Positions 26,801 through 33,980 of a DNA stretch of 34,993 bases are shown here, one piece after another. The notes below the pieces were generated by a model. The model did no database searches and was not told the DNA's origin. It saw only the letters and a list, made by a program, of their open reading frames with translations. How positions within the stretch are numbered: the stretch's first letter is position 1; each line of letters starts with the position of its first letter. Where the stretch lies: contig CALBPF010000179.1 of NCBI GenBank assembly GCA_937899105.1, forward strand, positions 1 through 34,993, read 5' to 3'. The stretch is from an uncultured Flammeovirgaceae bacterium. Lineage in GTDB: Bacteria; Bacteroidota; Bacteroidia; Cytophagales; Cyclobacteriaceae. Position numbers and translations under genes: made by a program.

Positions 26801-27031
26801 AATGGTAGATTTATGACCCAGGTATGATCTTATTTCTCGCCCCGTTGATAACTCCCATAGTTTTATGCTCTTATCGCGGCTACCTGATAATAAATACTTC
26901 CCGTCCAAAGTAAAGGCTACTGCCTTAACAGCTTCGTAATGCCCGCGCTGAACTACGGTTTCCAGGCGTTGGGAATGGGCGCCTGTATACAAAAACAGGG
27001 CTAGTTTTACAGCTAAAGCTAGATATCTCAT
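23822..27031 (-). CDS. Exported WD40-repeat protein with C-terminal caspase (peptidase C14) domain
   Basis: This is a 1069-aa protein. A signal peptide (MRYLALAVKLALFLYTGAHS) is followed by WD40 repeats filling residues about 25-640, enough for two propellers. Typical blades are GHKSTINDLVITPDGKHFVS and GHREVIFSVAFSDDGKKIAT. A linker with an Ig-like region (EILTPKNNQAYDQQKADI) comes next. The last about 240 residues are a caspase-fold peptidase: YLLAIGINEY, catalytic His901 in YYAGHGS and Cys954 in IDACQSGG. The dyad is intact, so it should be active, probably after Arg/Lys as in prokaryotic relatives. Export implies a periplasmic or outer-membrane role. It is divergent from the PD40-OmpA-like gene across 88 bases. 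Confidence 0.93.
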   Translation of the reverse strand: MRYLALAVKLALFLYTGAHSQRLETVVQRGHYEAVKAVAFTLDGKYLLSGSRDKSIKLWELSTGREIRSYLGHKSTINDLVITPDGKHFVSSCADYTAKLWNIATGELVRSFEGHTDYLTSVAVSLDSKYLLTAGFDWEAILWDINTGLEIRRYKVSPDKGIGYGIDAAFGPDNKMVYFGSDNRSVRTYKIEGGDQLMDLKPEKGFCGGCGTFIHPLTDKVISASNKGDLKIWNTKNGSTEKVLYTNPDEFSGLDFDGKDRIVVATLDSIKLFSLSKNTLLWEVKIDAEKDITDVRMSPDGKTIALSNDDNIIRIVDAANGKVTQILDGFLNHVDKGGLNYDANYWDRYIKKYTDLKNDVAISPDGKYLAKGKLGRVVRLWNFKEGKIIKDLIGHDRVVLTMQFSKNGQYLLTGSSDNTAKLWDVQTGEALVTYKGHREVIFSVAFSDDGKKIATGSWDGTAKIWDRETGKLITTLVFEQASPYQLKFVNNDIYLLAAQLDKTLKLWEVDSKKEVRNFIGHTDVIHSFDIHPGLPVIASTSWDGKVKIWDMNTGLQSRRFSDHEGPTYVARYSNSGSMLCTTGADRTIKVRNTESDYVVTKELKGHSAPVTNLCFTPDDKHLISASENGEVIIWDLANGKELVNYITLSQREWMAVNADGHFNATEGAFQNIVFVKGMESYSADQFFDEFYKPNLVKDVFTNRSGNRLNMLDKMQQSPPPEIEILTPKNNQAYDQQKADILFKVTDKGGGAKTATLFQNGKTILAKDLQVKPGRSQVVEHKFNLVPGVNVIEVSASSKGNIESHKSRVQVQFGGDLKSSLYLLAIGINEYQNESLNLNYASADAEGFVDLIRTQAKSLFDKVEVISIYDKEATKKNILQKLDELKGSIRPQDVLYLYYAGHGSMVDNNFYFIPTNNTKLYSDDKLKKTGIYAGELQEKLKAIAALKQVVIIDACQSGGGAEILAQRGATEEKALAQLSRSTGIHVLAAAGSEQFATEFTELGHGLFTYVLLEALSGKADGAPKDGKITIYELKGYLDDQVPELSKKYKGKMQFPHTFSRGQDFPLVVDQ

Positions 27032-27119
27032 TTGAAGGGGCTAATGATCCAATTTAAAGATACTTTTCGAAAAGTAGGGTATTAATAACTATATTGTAAT
27101 CCACAGACCTTTTTAATCT

Positions 27120-28865
27120 ATGACACGTTCAGGACTTATTTCAATCTTAATTTTGATGACTTTTACCTCTGCTTTATTCGGGCAGGCAAAATCACGCATA
27201 CTTCCTTCAAATATTAACAAACCATCGATAAACTACTATGCGCCTTTTATAAGTGGAGATGGGCGCACTTTATTGTATCTGCATGATTACACGGATGAAG
27301 GTCATCATGCTATGATGACAGCCACCAAAAAAACGGTAAGTACTTGGAATGATGGCATAGAGGTCAATAAACTCATCAATAGGCCTACGCTGAATTTTAG
27401 GGGGGGGTACAGCCTTAGCTTTGATGGAGATATGCTCTTTTATTCCTCAAGAAAATCAGGGCTAGGAGGGTTTGATCTTTGGATCAGTAAGCGGAGAGGT
27501 ACCGACTGGGAGGCGCCAAAAAATATGGGCGCCCCTATCAACTCTCGAGAAAATGAAGGTGGACCTTGTCTCTCTCCGGATGGAGAATTTCTATACTATA
27601 TGCGATGTGAAAAAATGAGCGAGTATGGAGGAGCCTCAGGCTGCCGACTTGTGGTATCCAAGAGAAGATATTCCGGATGGGCAGAGCCGGTTGATTTACC
27701 GGCAAATATCAATACCGGTAACTCTCAGACTCCCCGAATGCTGTCGGACGGCGTGAGTCTAATTTTCTCTTCGGATAAGTTCGGGGGTGAAGGAGGATTA
27801 GATCTGCTTCTTACCAGAAAAGTGGGAGACGGCTGGTCGGAACCGGTTCCGCTGAGCTTTCTCAATACCGAAAAGAACGACCAGTTTGTAAGTACAGATG
27901 CAAAAGGGCGTTACATGTATGTCGGCCAAAATACAGGCAGAAATAGTCAGCTGGTAATGAAGTTGATCCCCGATGAATTACAGCCTGCCAAAGTCATGCG
28001 CGTGAAGGGAAAGGTCATAGACAGCCAAACGGGGCAGCCTGCCAAAGCCAGCCTTACTATTTTCAATATTGATGAAAGAGATCGCCTTTGGAACGAGAAG
28101 TTAGGGTCTGGCGGAGAGTTTGCGATAGTCCTGAATGAGGGAGCTTCTTATGATTTAGCGGTGGAATCGGAAAATCCTGATTTCATGCATTATTCTAAGG
28201 TCTTCAATCTCCAAAAAATAGGTTCACGTGATAAGCAGACGTTAAATATAGAATTGGAGCCTATGGTGTTGAATAAGTCTTATCCAACCGAGATAAGGTT
28301 CAAAGATCACGAAGCTACGCTAAAGGATAACTCTACTTTTGAATTGCGTAGAATATCTAATATGATGCGAAAAAATCCGGTAATGCAGATAGAGCTAACG
28401 GCTTATTTGGATTTATATAAAGTAGATAGTGTTCAGTCTGATCCGGATCTTACAGAACTCAAGATAGATTCTATATATGTAGAGCGTGAGATTGCCATTT
28501 CCGTGCAAAGGGATTCTGCCGATTTGGTAACGGACCTGACTAGCGCAGATTTTACTGAGCCTGACTCTATTCAATCTGATAGTTCTATGACTGAGTTTCA
28601 GGCAGAAGAGGACACCGTTAGGTATGAGACGATTCAAGAACTTCAACTAAAATACAACTACCATAATGATCGAACAGCGGCAGAAGTAATGGCCGTTAAA
28701 GATTACCTGATAAATCGTGGTGTAGATGAGTCCCGTATTCAAACTTTGGTTCAGGTCAATCAAAAAAAGGCTTGGATTCGGCAAGAACAAATGGGAGATA
28801 AGGAAGTAAGATCAGACAAAAACGAACAGATCAGGAGAATAGACATCAAGATCCTGCAGATGTAG
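27120..28865 (+). CDS. PD40 beta-propeller/carboxypeptidase-regulatory/OmpA-like envelope protein
   Basis: This 581-aa exported protein has a signal peptide to about residue 21 (ending SALFGQ). PD40-type propeller motifs follow (YYAPFISGDGRTLLY; SFDGDMLFYSS; LSPDGEFLYYM; LIFSSDKFGGEGG). Next is a carboxypeptidase-regulatory-like domain starting MRVKGKVIDSQTGQPAKA near residue 300, then an OmpA-like C-terminus. The order resembles PorE-type proteins linked to type IX secretion, but no TPR part is present. The OmpA domain is odd: the usual GHTD position reads AYLD (428-431), an acidic insertion of about 80 residues follows (432-511), and the helix NDRTAAEVMAVKDYL lacks the conserved Arg of the diaminopimelate site. 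Peptidoglycan binding is therefore doubtful. Confidence 0.85.
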   Translation: MTRSGLISILILMTFTSALFGQAKSRILPSNINKPSINYYAPFISGDGRTLLYLHDYTDEGHHAMMTATKKTVSTWNDGIEVNKLINRPTLNFRGGYSLSFDGDMLFYSSRKSGLGGFDLWISKRRGTDWEAPKNMGAPINSRENEGGPCLSPDGEFLYYMRCEKMSEYGGASGCRLVVSKRRYSGWAEPVDLPANINTGNSQTPRMLSDGVSLIFSSDKFGGEGGLDLLLTRKVGDGWSEPVPLSFLNTEKNDQFVSTDAKGRYMYVGQNTGRNSQLVMKLIPDELQPAKVMRVKGKVIDSQTGQPAKASLTIFNIDERDRLWNEKLGSGGEFAIVLNEGASYDLAVESENPDFMHYSKVFNLQKIGSRDKQTLNIELEPMVLNKSYPTEIRFKDHEATLKDNSTFELRRISNMMRKNPVMQIELTAYLDLYKVDSVQSDPDLTELKIDSIYVEREIAISVQRDSADLVTDLTSADFTEPDSIQSDSSMTEFQAEEDTVRYETIQELQLKYNYHNDRTAAEVMAVKDYLINRGVDESRIQTLVQVNQKKAWIRQEQMGDKEVRSDKNEQIRRIDIKILQM

Positions 28866-28871
28866 CGCTTG

Positions 28872-29420
28872 CTAGTTCGTTTGTATAGGCACAACAACAA
28901 GAGTATTTTCCCACATCATGACCATATCTAATTCATCGTTCATTTGGTCGAATGAAATTGTGAACTGCTCAAAGAGATCTTGTGTTTTAATGGCAGGCAC
29001 ATCCACCTTTAAAACATCATTTTCCGGGTTTCTATTGGCCTTACCGGAAGGAACTTTAACGCCCCAACCCGGAATTTTACTATTGATGATCACGGTCCAG
29101 GTGTCTTGCTGTGGAATGGTCCATAGGCTATAAGTACCAGGTTCCAAAACCTGGTTTTTTATTTTGATGGATTGATTGGTACTAAAGGTGGTGGGTTCAT
29201 TTGCACCTGTTCTCCACACTTCTCCAAAGGGAACTAAACCACCAAAAACTTCACGTCCCTTTTTAAAGGGCCTGCAGTAGTTGACTACGATACTAAGGTC
29301 ATTACCCTCATGAACCGACATATCTGCTGGGCTGAATGACTTCGTATAAGAACGCATGATTATGGCGACAATAACTACTAGAGCAATTGTGATACTCCCA
29401 ATAATAATAAGCTTTTTCAT
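28872..29420 (-). CDS. DUF2911 family protein
   Basis: This 182-aa protein has one N-terminal membrane helix or signal (MKKLIIIGSITIALVVIVAI). The DUF2911 pattern follows: VVNYCRPFKKGREVFGGLVP, FGEVWRTGANEPTTF, LEPGTYSLWTIP and WTVIINSKIPGWGV. These proteins are common and exported in Bacteroidota; no function is known. It lies 41 bases after the MORN-type gene on the same strand and converges with the OmpA-like gene, with a 6-base gap. Confidence 0.9.
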   Translation of the reverse strand: MKKLIIIGSITIALVVIVAIIMRSYTKSFSPADMSVHEGNDLSIVVNYCRPFKKGREVFGGLVPFGEVWRTGANEPTTFSTNQSIKIKNQVLEPGTYSLWTIPQQDTWTVIINSKIPGWGVKVPSGKANRNPENDVLKVDVPAIKTQDLFEQFTISFDQMNDELDMVMMWENTLVVVPIQTN

Positions 29421-29461
29421 AGTGACACCTTCGATGGTGCTACTATTATACTCACTTCTTA

Positions 29462-30916
29462 TTAATTAGGTTGCTCTTTATCATGATCAATTTTCTCACG
29501 GAGTCTACCGTTCTTATAATAATATCGCCAGGTTCCGCTTTTAAGACCCTTTTTATATTTACCTTCAGATTCTTTTTTACCACCCTGATAATAGTGCATC
29601 CAATCCCCCTCTCTCAGTCCATATTCAAAATTGCCTTGCTCTGCTAAATCATTGTTTTCGTAGTAATACATCCATGCGCCGTGGGGGACTCCATTCTGAA
29701 ATTCACATTCTATTTCTTTTTTTCCGCTAGAATAGTAGTTGATTTTGACGCCATTACCGTCTTTCAAGGCGCCCGGATTTAATTCCTTGCCGGAACTCGT
29801 GTAAAATGGCGAAACCGTCATTAGTTTCCCCATTTCCCAGGTTTCCTCCTGCATCAGTTTCCCATCCTTGTGAAATAACCCCCATAAGCCTTCTTCTAAG
29901 CCATTTAAGAAACTTCCGATGCTTCTAAGCTTGCCGTCATCATAATAGTAAAACCACTGACCGCTTTGCTTATCGCTTACAAAGACCCCTTCTTCAAGTA
30001 CGTATCCGGTACTATTGAAATACCTCCAGTTGCCGGTTTTTACTCCATTTTTGTATAAACCCTGGGTTTTTAGTTTACCATTGTCATGATAGCTGACATA
30101 GACGCTGTCTTTCCAGCCATTCCTGTAGCGTACAGCTTCAGCAAGCTGATCATTTTCATGATATTCCTTCCACGTTCCTGACGGAGTTCCCATGGCGTAT
30201 TGCTTTTCCGAAAGAACATCACCGTTTCTATAAAACTCACGCCATTTCCCATCGGGAATGCCTTTTTTATAGTATTCTTCTTTTGCCTTCCTTCCAATGT
30301 TATAATTCTCAATCCACTGACCCTCTTTTTCACCATTTAGGTACTCACCCTCCTTAGCAATATAACCGAAATCATTATACTCCTTATAAGGTCCATTCAA
30401 AGTATCATTTTTATAAATCATTATAGCAGTACGTTCGCCATATACATTGAAAACCTCTGTCTTCCCATTTTTAAGGCCATCCATGAACATTTCGATATTA
30501 CTTTTTTCGCCGGTAACATAGTATTGCGTCCACTTTCCTTGTTTCTTTCCATTGCTGAATGTGCCCCGTATACTAATTTGCCTGGTTGGAAAGTATTCAA
30601 TATACGTAGTGGGGAGACCTTCTTCAAACGAGACTTTTGATCTTACATTTCCATCCCCGTAAAAAGTAGACCACACTCCAACTCTTATATTTTTGTCATA
30701 TTCTCCTTCCTCAATCTTTGTATCTGTAGAGTCGTATACTTGCCATTTGCCCTGACGTAAACCACTTTCCGTATCGCCAATGGCATATACAGTACTGTCA
30801 GAAGAGAAAAGCCGTGTTTGGCCATTAAGGTTGTTGCTTAAGACAGAAATTAAAGCCAGTATTATGCTGACCGACCTATACCTTAATGAACTTTCGTTTT
30901 TATAATTCAACAGCAC
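29462..30916 (-). CDS. Exported protein with long tandem YwqK/MORN-like repeats
   Basis: This is a protein of about 484 aa. After a signal segment (SVSIILALISVLSNNLNG) it consists almost wholly of about 17-18 repeats of roughly 23 residues. The pattern is G-x-W-x-x-Y/F-x-x-x-G-x-x-x-x-E/S-x-x-Y/F, for example GKWTQYYVTGEKSNIEMF and GTWRYYYKNGRLREKI. The repeats make a long beta-hairpin ladder, probably binding a partner or membrane. There is no ATG in a sensible place: the GTG at 30916 or TTG at 30910 are the likely starts, and the open frame to 31036 is non-coding or belongs to the opposite-strand small ORF. It probably shares a transcript with DUF2911 downstream. Confidence 0.82.
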   Translation of the reverse strand: MLLNYKNESSLRYRSVSIILALISVLSNNLNGQTRLFSSDSTVYAIGDTESGLRQGKWQVYDSTDTKIEEGEYDKNIRVGVWSTFYGDGNVRSKVSFEEGLPTTYIEYFPTRQISIRGTFSNGKKQGKWTQYYVTGEKSNIEMFMDGLKNGKTEVFNVYGERTAIMIYKNDTLNGPYKEYNDFGYIAKEGEYLNGEKEGQWIENYNIGRKAKEEYYKKGIPDGKWREFYRNGDVLSEKQYAMGTPSGTWKEYHENDQLAEAVRYRNGWKDSVYVSYHDNGKLKTQGLYKNGVKTGNWRYFNSTGYVLEEGVFVSDKQSGQWFYYYDDGKLRSIGSFLNGLEEGLWGLFHKDGKLMQEETWEMGKLMTVSPFYTSSGKELNPGALKDGNGVKINYYSSGKKEIECEFQNGVPHGAWMYYYENNDLAEQGNFEYGLREGDWMHYYQGGKKESEGKYKKGLKSGTWRYYYKNGRLREKIDHDKEQPN

Positions 30917-30919
30917 GGG

Positions 30920-30927
30920 TATATTTG
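30920..30927 (+). promoter_or_regulatory. Bacteroidota-type -7 promoter element TATATTTG
   Basis: TATATTTG is a perfect match to the TAnnTTTG -7 consensus of the Bacteroidota primary sigma factor. The -33 region about 19-20 bases upstream has TTT instead of TTG, so the match is partial. It lies 26 bases before the ATG of the 38-aa small ORF on the same strand. Confidence 0.45.
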
Positions 30928-30953
30928 CAATTACATTTTTAAACGGAGATATC

Positions 30954-31070
30954 ATGGGTGCACTAATTGTGGTTTTAGTATTGTTTGTAGCAGCAATAAT
31001 TTCGCCAATAATCCTTCCTAACAAATTGTTTAGCAATAATAAGCATGATATTGATGGGTCTACGGATTAG
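30954..31070 (+). CDS. Small single-pass membrane protein, 38 aa
   Basis: An ATG at 30954 opens a 38-aa frame. A continuous hydrophobic helix (ALIVVLVLFVAAIISPIIL, residues 3-21) is followed by a polar tail (PNKLFSNNKHDIDGSTD). GGAG at 30945-30948 gives a ribosome binding site with a 5-base spacer, and TATATTTG at 30920 is a promoter candidate. It lies opposite the upstream region of the MORN gene and overlaps the 3' end of the RidA gene by 11 bases. I do not know the family. Helix-plus-tail peptides of this size occur as transporter or toxin-like membrane peptides; neither is shown here. Confidence 0.5.
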   Translation: MGALIVVLVLFVAAIISPIILPNKLFSNNKHDIDGSTD

Positions 31071-31446
31071 TTATTGCCGTAGCTTCAATTTCTACTAAGA
31101 ATTCCGGCTTAATTAGATTGCTTACCTCCAACATAGAGGTAGCCGGTTTTACGGTGGTAAAGTATTCTTCATGAGCTTTTCCTACTTCATGCCACTTGCT
31201 GATATCGGTTACGTATATTCTTGTACGGATTACATCATTAAGTTCAGGGCCTAATTTCTGAATACTTTTTTCTATAATGCCCAAGATGCATTTAGTCTGT
31301 CTATAGGCGTCATCGATATATGCAGGTTTTCCGTCCTCTACAGCTACGGTTCCTGACACTTCAATTTGATTGCCAATTCTGGTGGCCCTGGAATAGCCCA
31401 CTTTATTCTCCCATTCTGCTCCTGTACTTACATTTGTTCGCTGCAT
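31060..31446 (-). CDS. RidA family enamine/imine deaminase
   Basis: This 128-aa soluble protein starts at ATG 31446 (MQRTNVSTGAEWENKVGYSRA); the frame is open further upstream but that part overlaps the LOG gene on the other strand. The RidA (YjgF/YER057c) pattern is GNQIEVSGTVAV, DAYRQTKCILGIIEKSIQKL, DVIRTRIYVTDI and KPEFLVEIEATAI. In this group the key arginine of the active site lies in VIRTRIYVTD, and it is present. It removes reactive enamine intermediates from PLP enzymes. It is divergent from the LOG gene with a 39-base gap. Confidence 0.88.
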   Translation of the reverse strand: MQRTNVSTGAEWENKVGYSRATRIGNQIEVSGTVAVEDGKPAYIDDAYRQTKCILGIIEKSIQKLGPELNDVIRTRIYVTDISKWHEVGKAHEEYFTTVKPATSMLEVSNLIKPEFLVEIEATAITNP

Positions 31447-31485
31447 AGTTATTTGATTAATTAGCAAATAATTCAATCCTAATTT

Positions 31486-32067
31486 ATGAAGAATATTTGT
31501 GTCTTTTGTGGCTCCAGTGTAGGTAGTGATCCACGTTTTGTAGAAGCGGCAAAGTCGCTTGGCCGGCAACTTGTGAGCAATAATATCCAACTTATTTTTG
31601 GCGGAGGAAAAGTTGGTTTAATGGGGGCCATTGCCGATGAAGTTCTGGCTCGGGGAGGTAAGGCTATTGGTGTTATTCCTGATTTCTTAATGGAAAAGGA
31701 GGTAGGCCATACCGGTCTGACAGAGATGCATATAGTAGAATCAATGCATGAAAGGAAGCAGAAAATGGCGTTTTTAGCAGATGGCTTCATAGCGATGCCT
31801 GGCGGTTTTGGCACATTGGAGGAGCTTGCAGAAATCCTGACATGGGTACAGCTAGAACTTATTAGAAAACCTGTAGCCTTATTGAATGTCAATGGATATT
31901 ATGATGGCCTCTTAAATCAATTAGACCACATGGTAGAATGCCACTTTCTAAAACCTCAAAACCGAGAGCTGATACTTGAGATTAAGAAAATAGATACTGC
32001 AGTGGACCAGTTGAAGAATTATGAATTTGGAGACTTTTCAATCTGGGATAAGCTTGAAAAGATGTAA
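31486..32067 (+). CDS. LOG family (TIGR00730) nucleotide phosphoribohydrolase
   Basis: This 193-aa cytosolic enzyme has the LOG motifs: an N-terminal GSSVGSDP, FGGGKVGLMGAIAD, the MHERK helix at residues 87-91 and PGGFGTLEE at 105-113. The latter two form the nucleotide 5'-monophosphate site. Members hydrolyse the N-glycosidic bond of AMP-type nucleotides or of cytokinin riboside monophosphate. In bacteria without cytokinin synthesis the physiological substrate is uncertain. Length is normal for the family. Confidence 0.92.
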   Translation: MKNICVFCGSSVGSDPRFVEAAKSLGRQLVSNNIQLIFGGGKVGLMGAIADEVLARGGKAIGVIPDFLMEKEVGHTGLTEMHIVESMHERKQKMAFLADGFIAMPGGFGTLEELAEILTWVQLELIRKPVALLNVNGYYDGLLNQLDHMVECHFLKPQNRELILEIKKIDTAVDQLKNYEFGDFSIWDKLEKM

Positions 32068-32180
32068 AACAACAAAAAATCACGCAAATTGGATTATTTG
32101 ATTTGGACCAGAATGAAATTATGTTGGTAGGATGAAACTATTGATTAAAATTTCCTAATTTTTGTTGCAGAAGGTTCTTT

Positions 32181-33431
32181 ATGGTTCGATTTTACCGAGT
32201 TGTTCTTTTTATTTTGGTTTTTGCCCTGCCCTTTAAGTTTGTACAATGTCAAAATCAAACGCTTGGATTTCATATTGTTGGAGATGCAAAAAAGGTAAAA
32301 ATACCATTTGAGGTTTACAGCAACCTCATTGTAATCCCCGTCATTTTAAATAATCAGTTACCTCTGAAATTTGTACTGGACACCGGAGTCAGAACCACCA
32401 TTTTAACCGATAAGGCATACAGTGATATCCTCAACCTTAGCTACAGCAGGAAATATACTATTGCAGGACTCGGAGGGGACAAGCTTGTAGAGGCATATGT
32501 AACAAGTGGTGTGTCCCTTACACTGCCTCCGGCGGTAAAGGGTAAGGGTCATTCAATGTTAGTTTTGGAAGAAGACTATCTGGAGCTAAGAAACTACTTA
32601 GGTGTAAATGTCAATGGTATATTGGGGTATGAGGTTTTCAGCAGATTCATAGTAGAAGTGAATTATGATACAAAAATATTGACCCTTACCACACCGGAGT
32701 TTTTCAAGAAAAAACGTAGCTATGATGAGATACCGATCACTGTAGAGGATACCAAGCCTTACATTAAAGGCCGCGTAGTTTATCATGATGGAAATGAATT
32801 AGATCTTAAACTTATGATTGATTCGGGCGCTAGCCATGGACTGTTTCTTGAAGAGGACAGCAATCCGAAACTCTATATACCAGAAAATCATATTAATAGC
32901 ACGCTCGGCCGCGGTCTGGGGGGCGTCCTAAGAGGCAAAATAGCGCGCCTTGCCAGGTTTGAAATCGGAGATAAACATTGGGATAATTTGATTGCTACTT
33001 TTCCTCAGGAAGATCGTGTTCTGGATAGCTTAAAAAACACCACTGTATTTAGAAATGGATCCATAGGAGGGGAAATCCTCAATAGATTTAAAATCATTTT
33101 TAACTTCCCACAGGAAAAAATTTATGTCAAAAGGGGGAGGTCTTTTAAAAAAGCTTTCACCTATAACTTAAGCGGCTTAGTTGTTAAGGCAAAGGGTAGC
33201 GCTTTGGTTGATTATGAAATTGTTGCAGTCAGAGAGAAATCACCAGGAGAGGCGGCCGGATTCAAGAAGGGAGATAGAATAATATCTATTAACAGTATGA
33301 GTGTCAAGGATATGACCTTATCTAATATTATTGCCTTCCTTAACGCCAAGGAAAATAAAAAGCTTAGAATTCGCGTGAGGCGTGGAGATGAATTCTATGC
33401 AAACTCTTTTCGTCTGGCAAAACAGATTTAG
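32181..33431 (+). CDS. Exported retropepsin-like aspartyl protease with PDZ domain
   Basis: This is a 416-aa protein. A signal peptide (MVRFYRVVLFILVFALPFKF) is followed by a duplicated aspartyl protease with two Asp motifs: Asp67 in LDTGVRTTIL and Asp214 in IDSGASHGLF. The flap-region sequence GLGGDKLVEAY and the second GRGLGGVLRGKIA are also present. A PDZ domain covers about residues 330-410 (VAVREKSPGEAAGFKKGDRI). Both aspartates are intact. It is a probable periplasmic or secreted protease. The gene overlaps the convergent receiver-like gene by four bases. Confidence 0.88.
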   Translation: MVRFYRVVLFILVFALPFKFVQCQNQTLGFHIVGDAKKVKIPFEVYSNLIVIPVILNNQLPLKFVLDTGVRTTILTDKAYSDILNLSYSRKYTIAGLGGDKLVEAYVTSGVSLTLPPAVKGKGHSMLVLEEDYLELRNYLGVNVNGILGYEVFSRFIVEVNYDTKILTLTTPEFFKKKRSYDEIPITVEDTKPYIKGRVVYHDGNELDLKLMIDSGASHGLFLEEDSNPKLYIPENHINSTLGRGLGGVLRGKIARLARFEIGDKHWDNLIATFPQEDRVLDSLKNTTVFRNGSIGGEILNRFKIIFNFPQEKIYVKRGRSFKKAFTYNLSGLVVKAKGSALVDYEIVAVREKSPGEAAGFKKGDRIISINSMSVKDMTLSNIIAFLNAKENKKLRIRVRRGDEFYANSFRLAKQI

Positions 33432-33904
33432 CGCTTGAGGAATTGGTTTAGCTTATTTTTCTTCTGCTTGTAGTTAACCGTTAAGTACCGCTGCATCCTT
33501 TTGAACCTTATGGAATTAAAAATTGAACGATCTAAGGTGTCAGAAGTCAACGAATCTTTAAGTAAAAAATCCTGTGCTTCCTGAATAGAAGCCTCATTGT
33601 AATTGGAGTTTTTGATCACGGTAATTGGAATATGTCGGGTTCTTACGTGATTATTTAGATGCCTGACCAACTTAATCAGTTTTAGCCTCTCGAGATTGTC
33701 ATCGATTAAAATGCACGCAGGATTGAATTGAGAAATTTTTTTCAATACGTTGCTTAGATCGAAATGTATTTCTGTTCTGAAAGTCCTGTTTTTAATGGAC
33801 TTTAGCATTTTATATATCCAACCCAGGTCGGTAGGGTTGTTCCCTATCAAAAATATATTAACAGGATCCGATGTTTTAGAACTTAAAGCCGACATATCTT
33901 GCAT
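33428..33904 (-). CDS. Degenerate response-regulator receiver protein
   Basis: This 158-aa protein has a receiver-like fold in residues about 14-130. The phospho-acceptor region reads ACILIDDNLERL with Asp68, and the C-terminal lysine region reads DFLLKDSLTSDTLDRSI. The N-terminal acidic pair that binds Mg is replaced by GNN (IFLIGNNPTD), and the Thr/Ser switch sits in VIKNSN. Canonical phosphorylation is therefore doubtful. A basic tail follows (NYKQKKNKLNQFLKR). There is no output domain. It converges on the aspartyl protease gene with a four-base overlap. Confidence 0.72.
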   Translation of the reverse strand: MQDMSALSSKTSDPVNIFLIGNNPTDLGWIYKMLKSIKNRTFRTEIHFDLSNVLKKISQFNPACILIDDNLERLKLIKLVRHLNNHVRTRHIPITVIKNSNYNEASIQEAQDFLLKDSLTSDTLDRSIFNSIRFKRMQRYLTVNYKQKKNKLNQFLKR

Positions 33905-33980
33905 TGTTTATAAAATCTTTAAACGTTAGTTTATTCGGTTTGTTGATATTTAGTGACAGGTATTTTAAATTTTTTTTTAG

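Noticed and set aside
30917..31036. N-terminal extension of the MORN protein to 31036
   Set aside because: It would place about 40 non-signal residues before the signal segment, and the plus strand has a better small frame.
31447..31590. N-terminal extension of RidA
   Set aside because: It overlaps the LOG gene on the other strand, and RidA proteins begin close to MQRTNVSTG.
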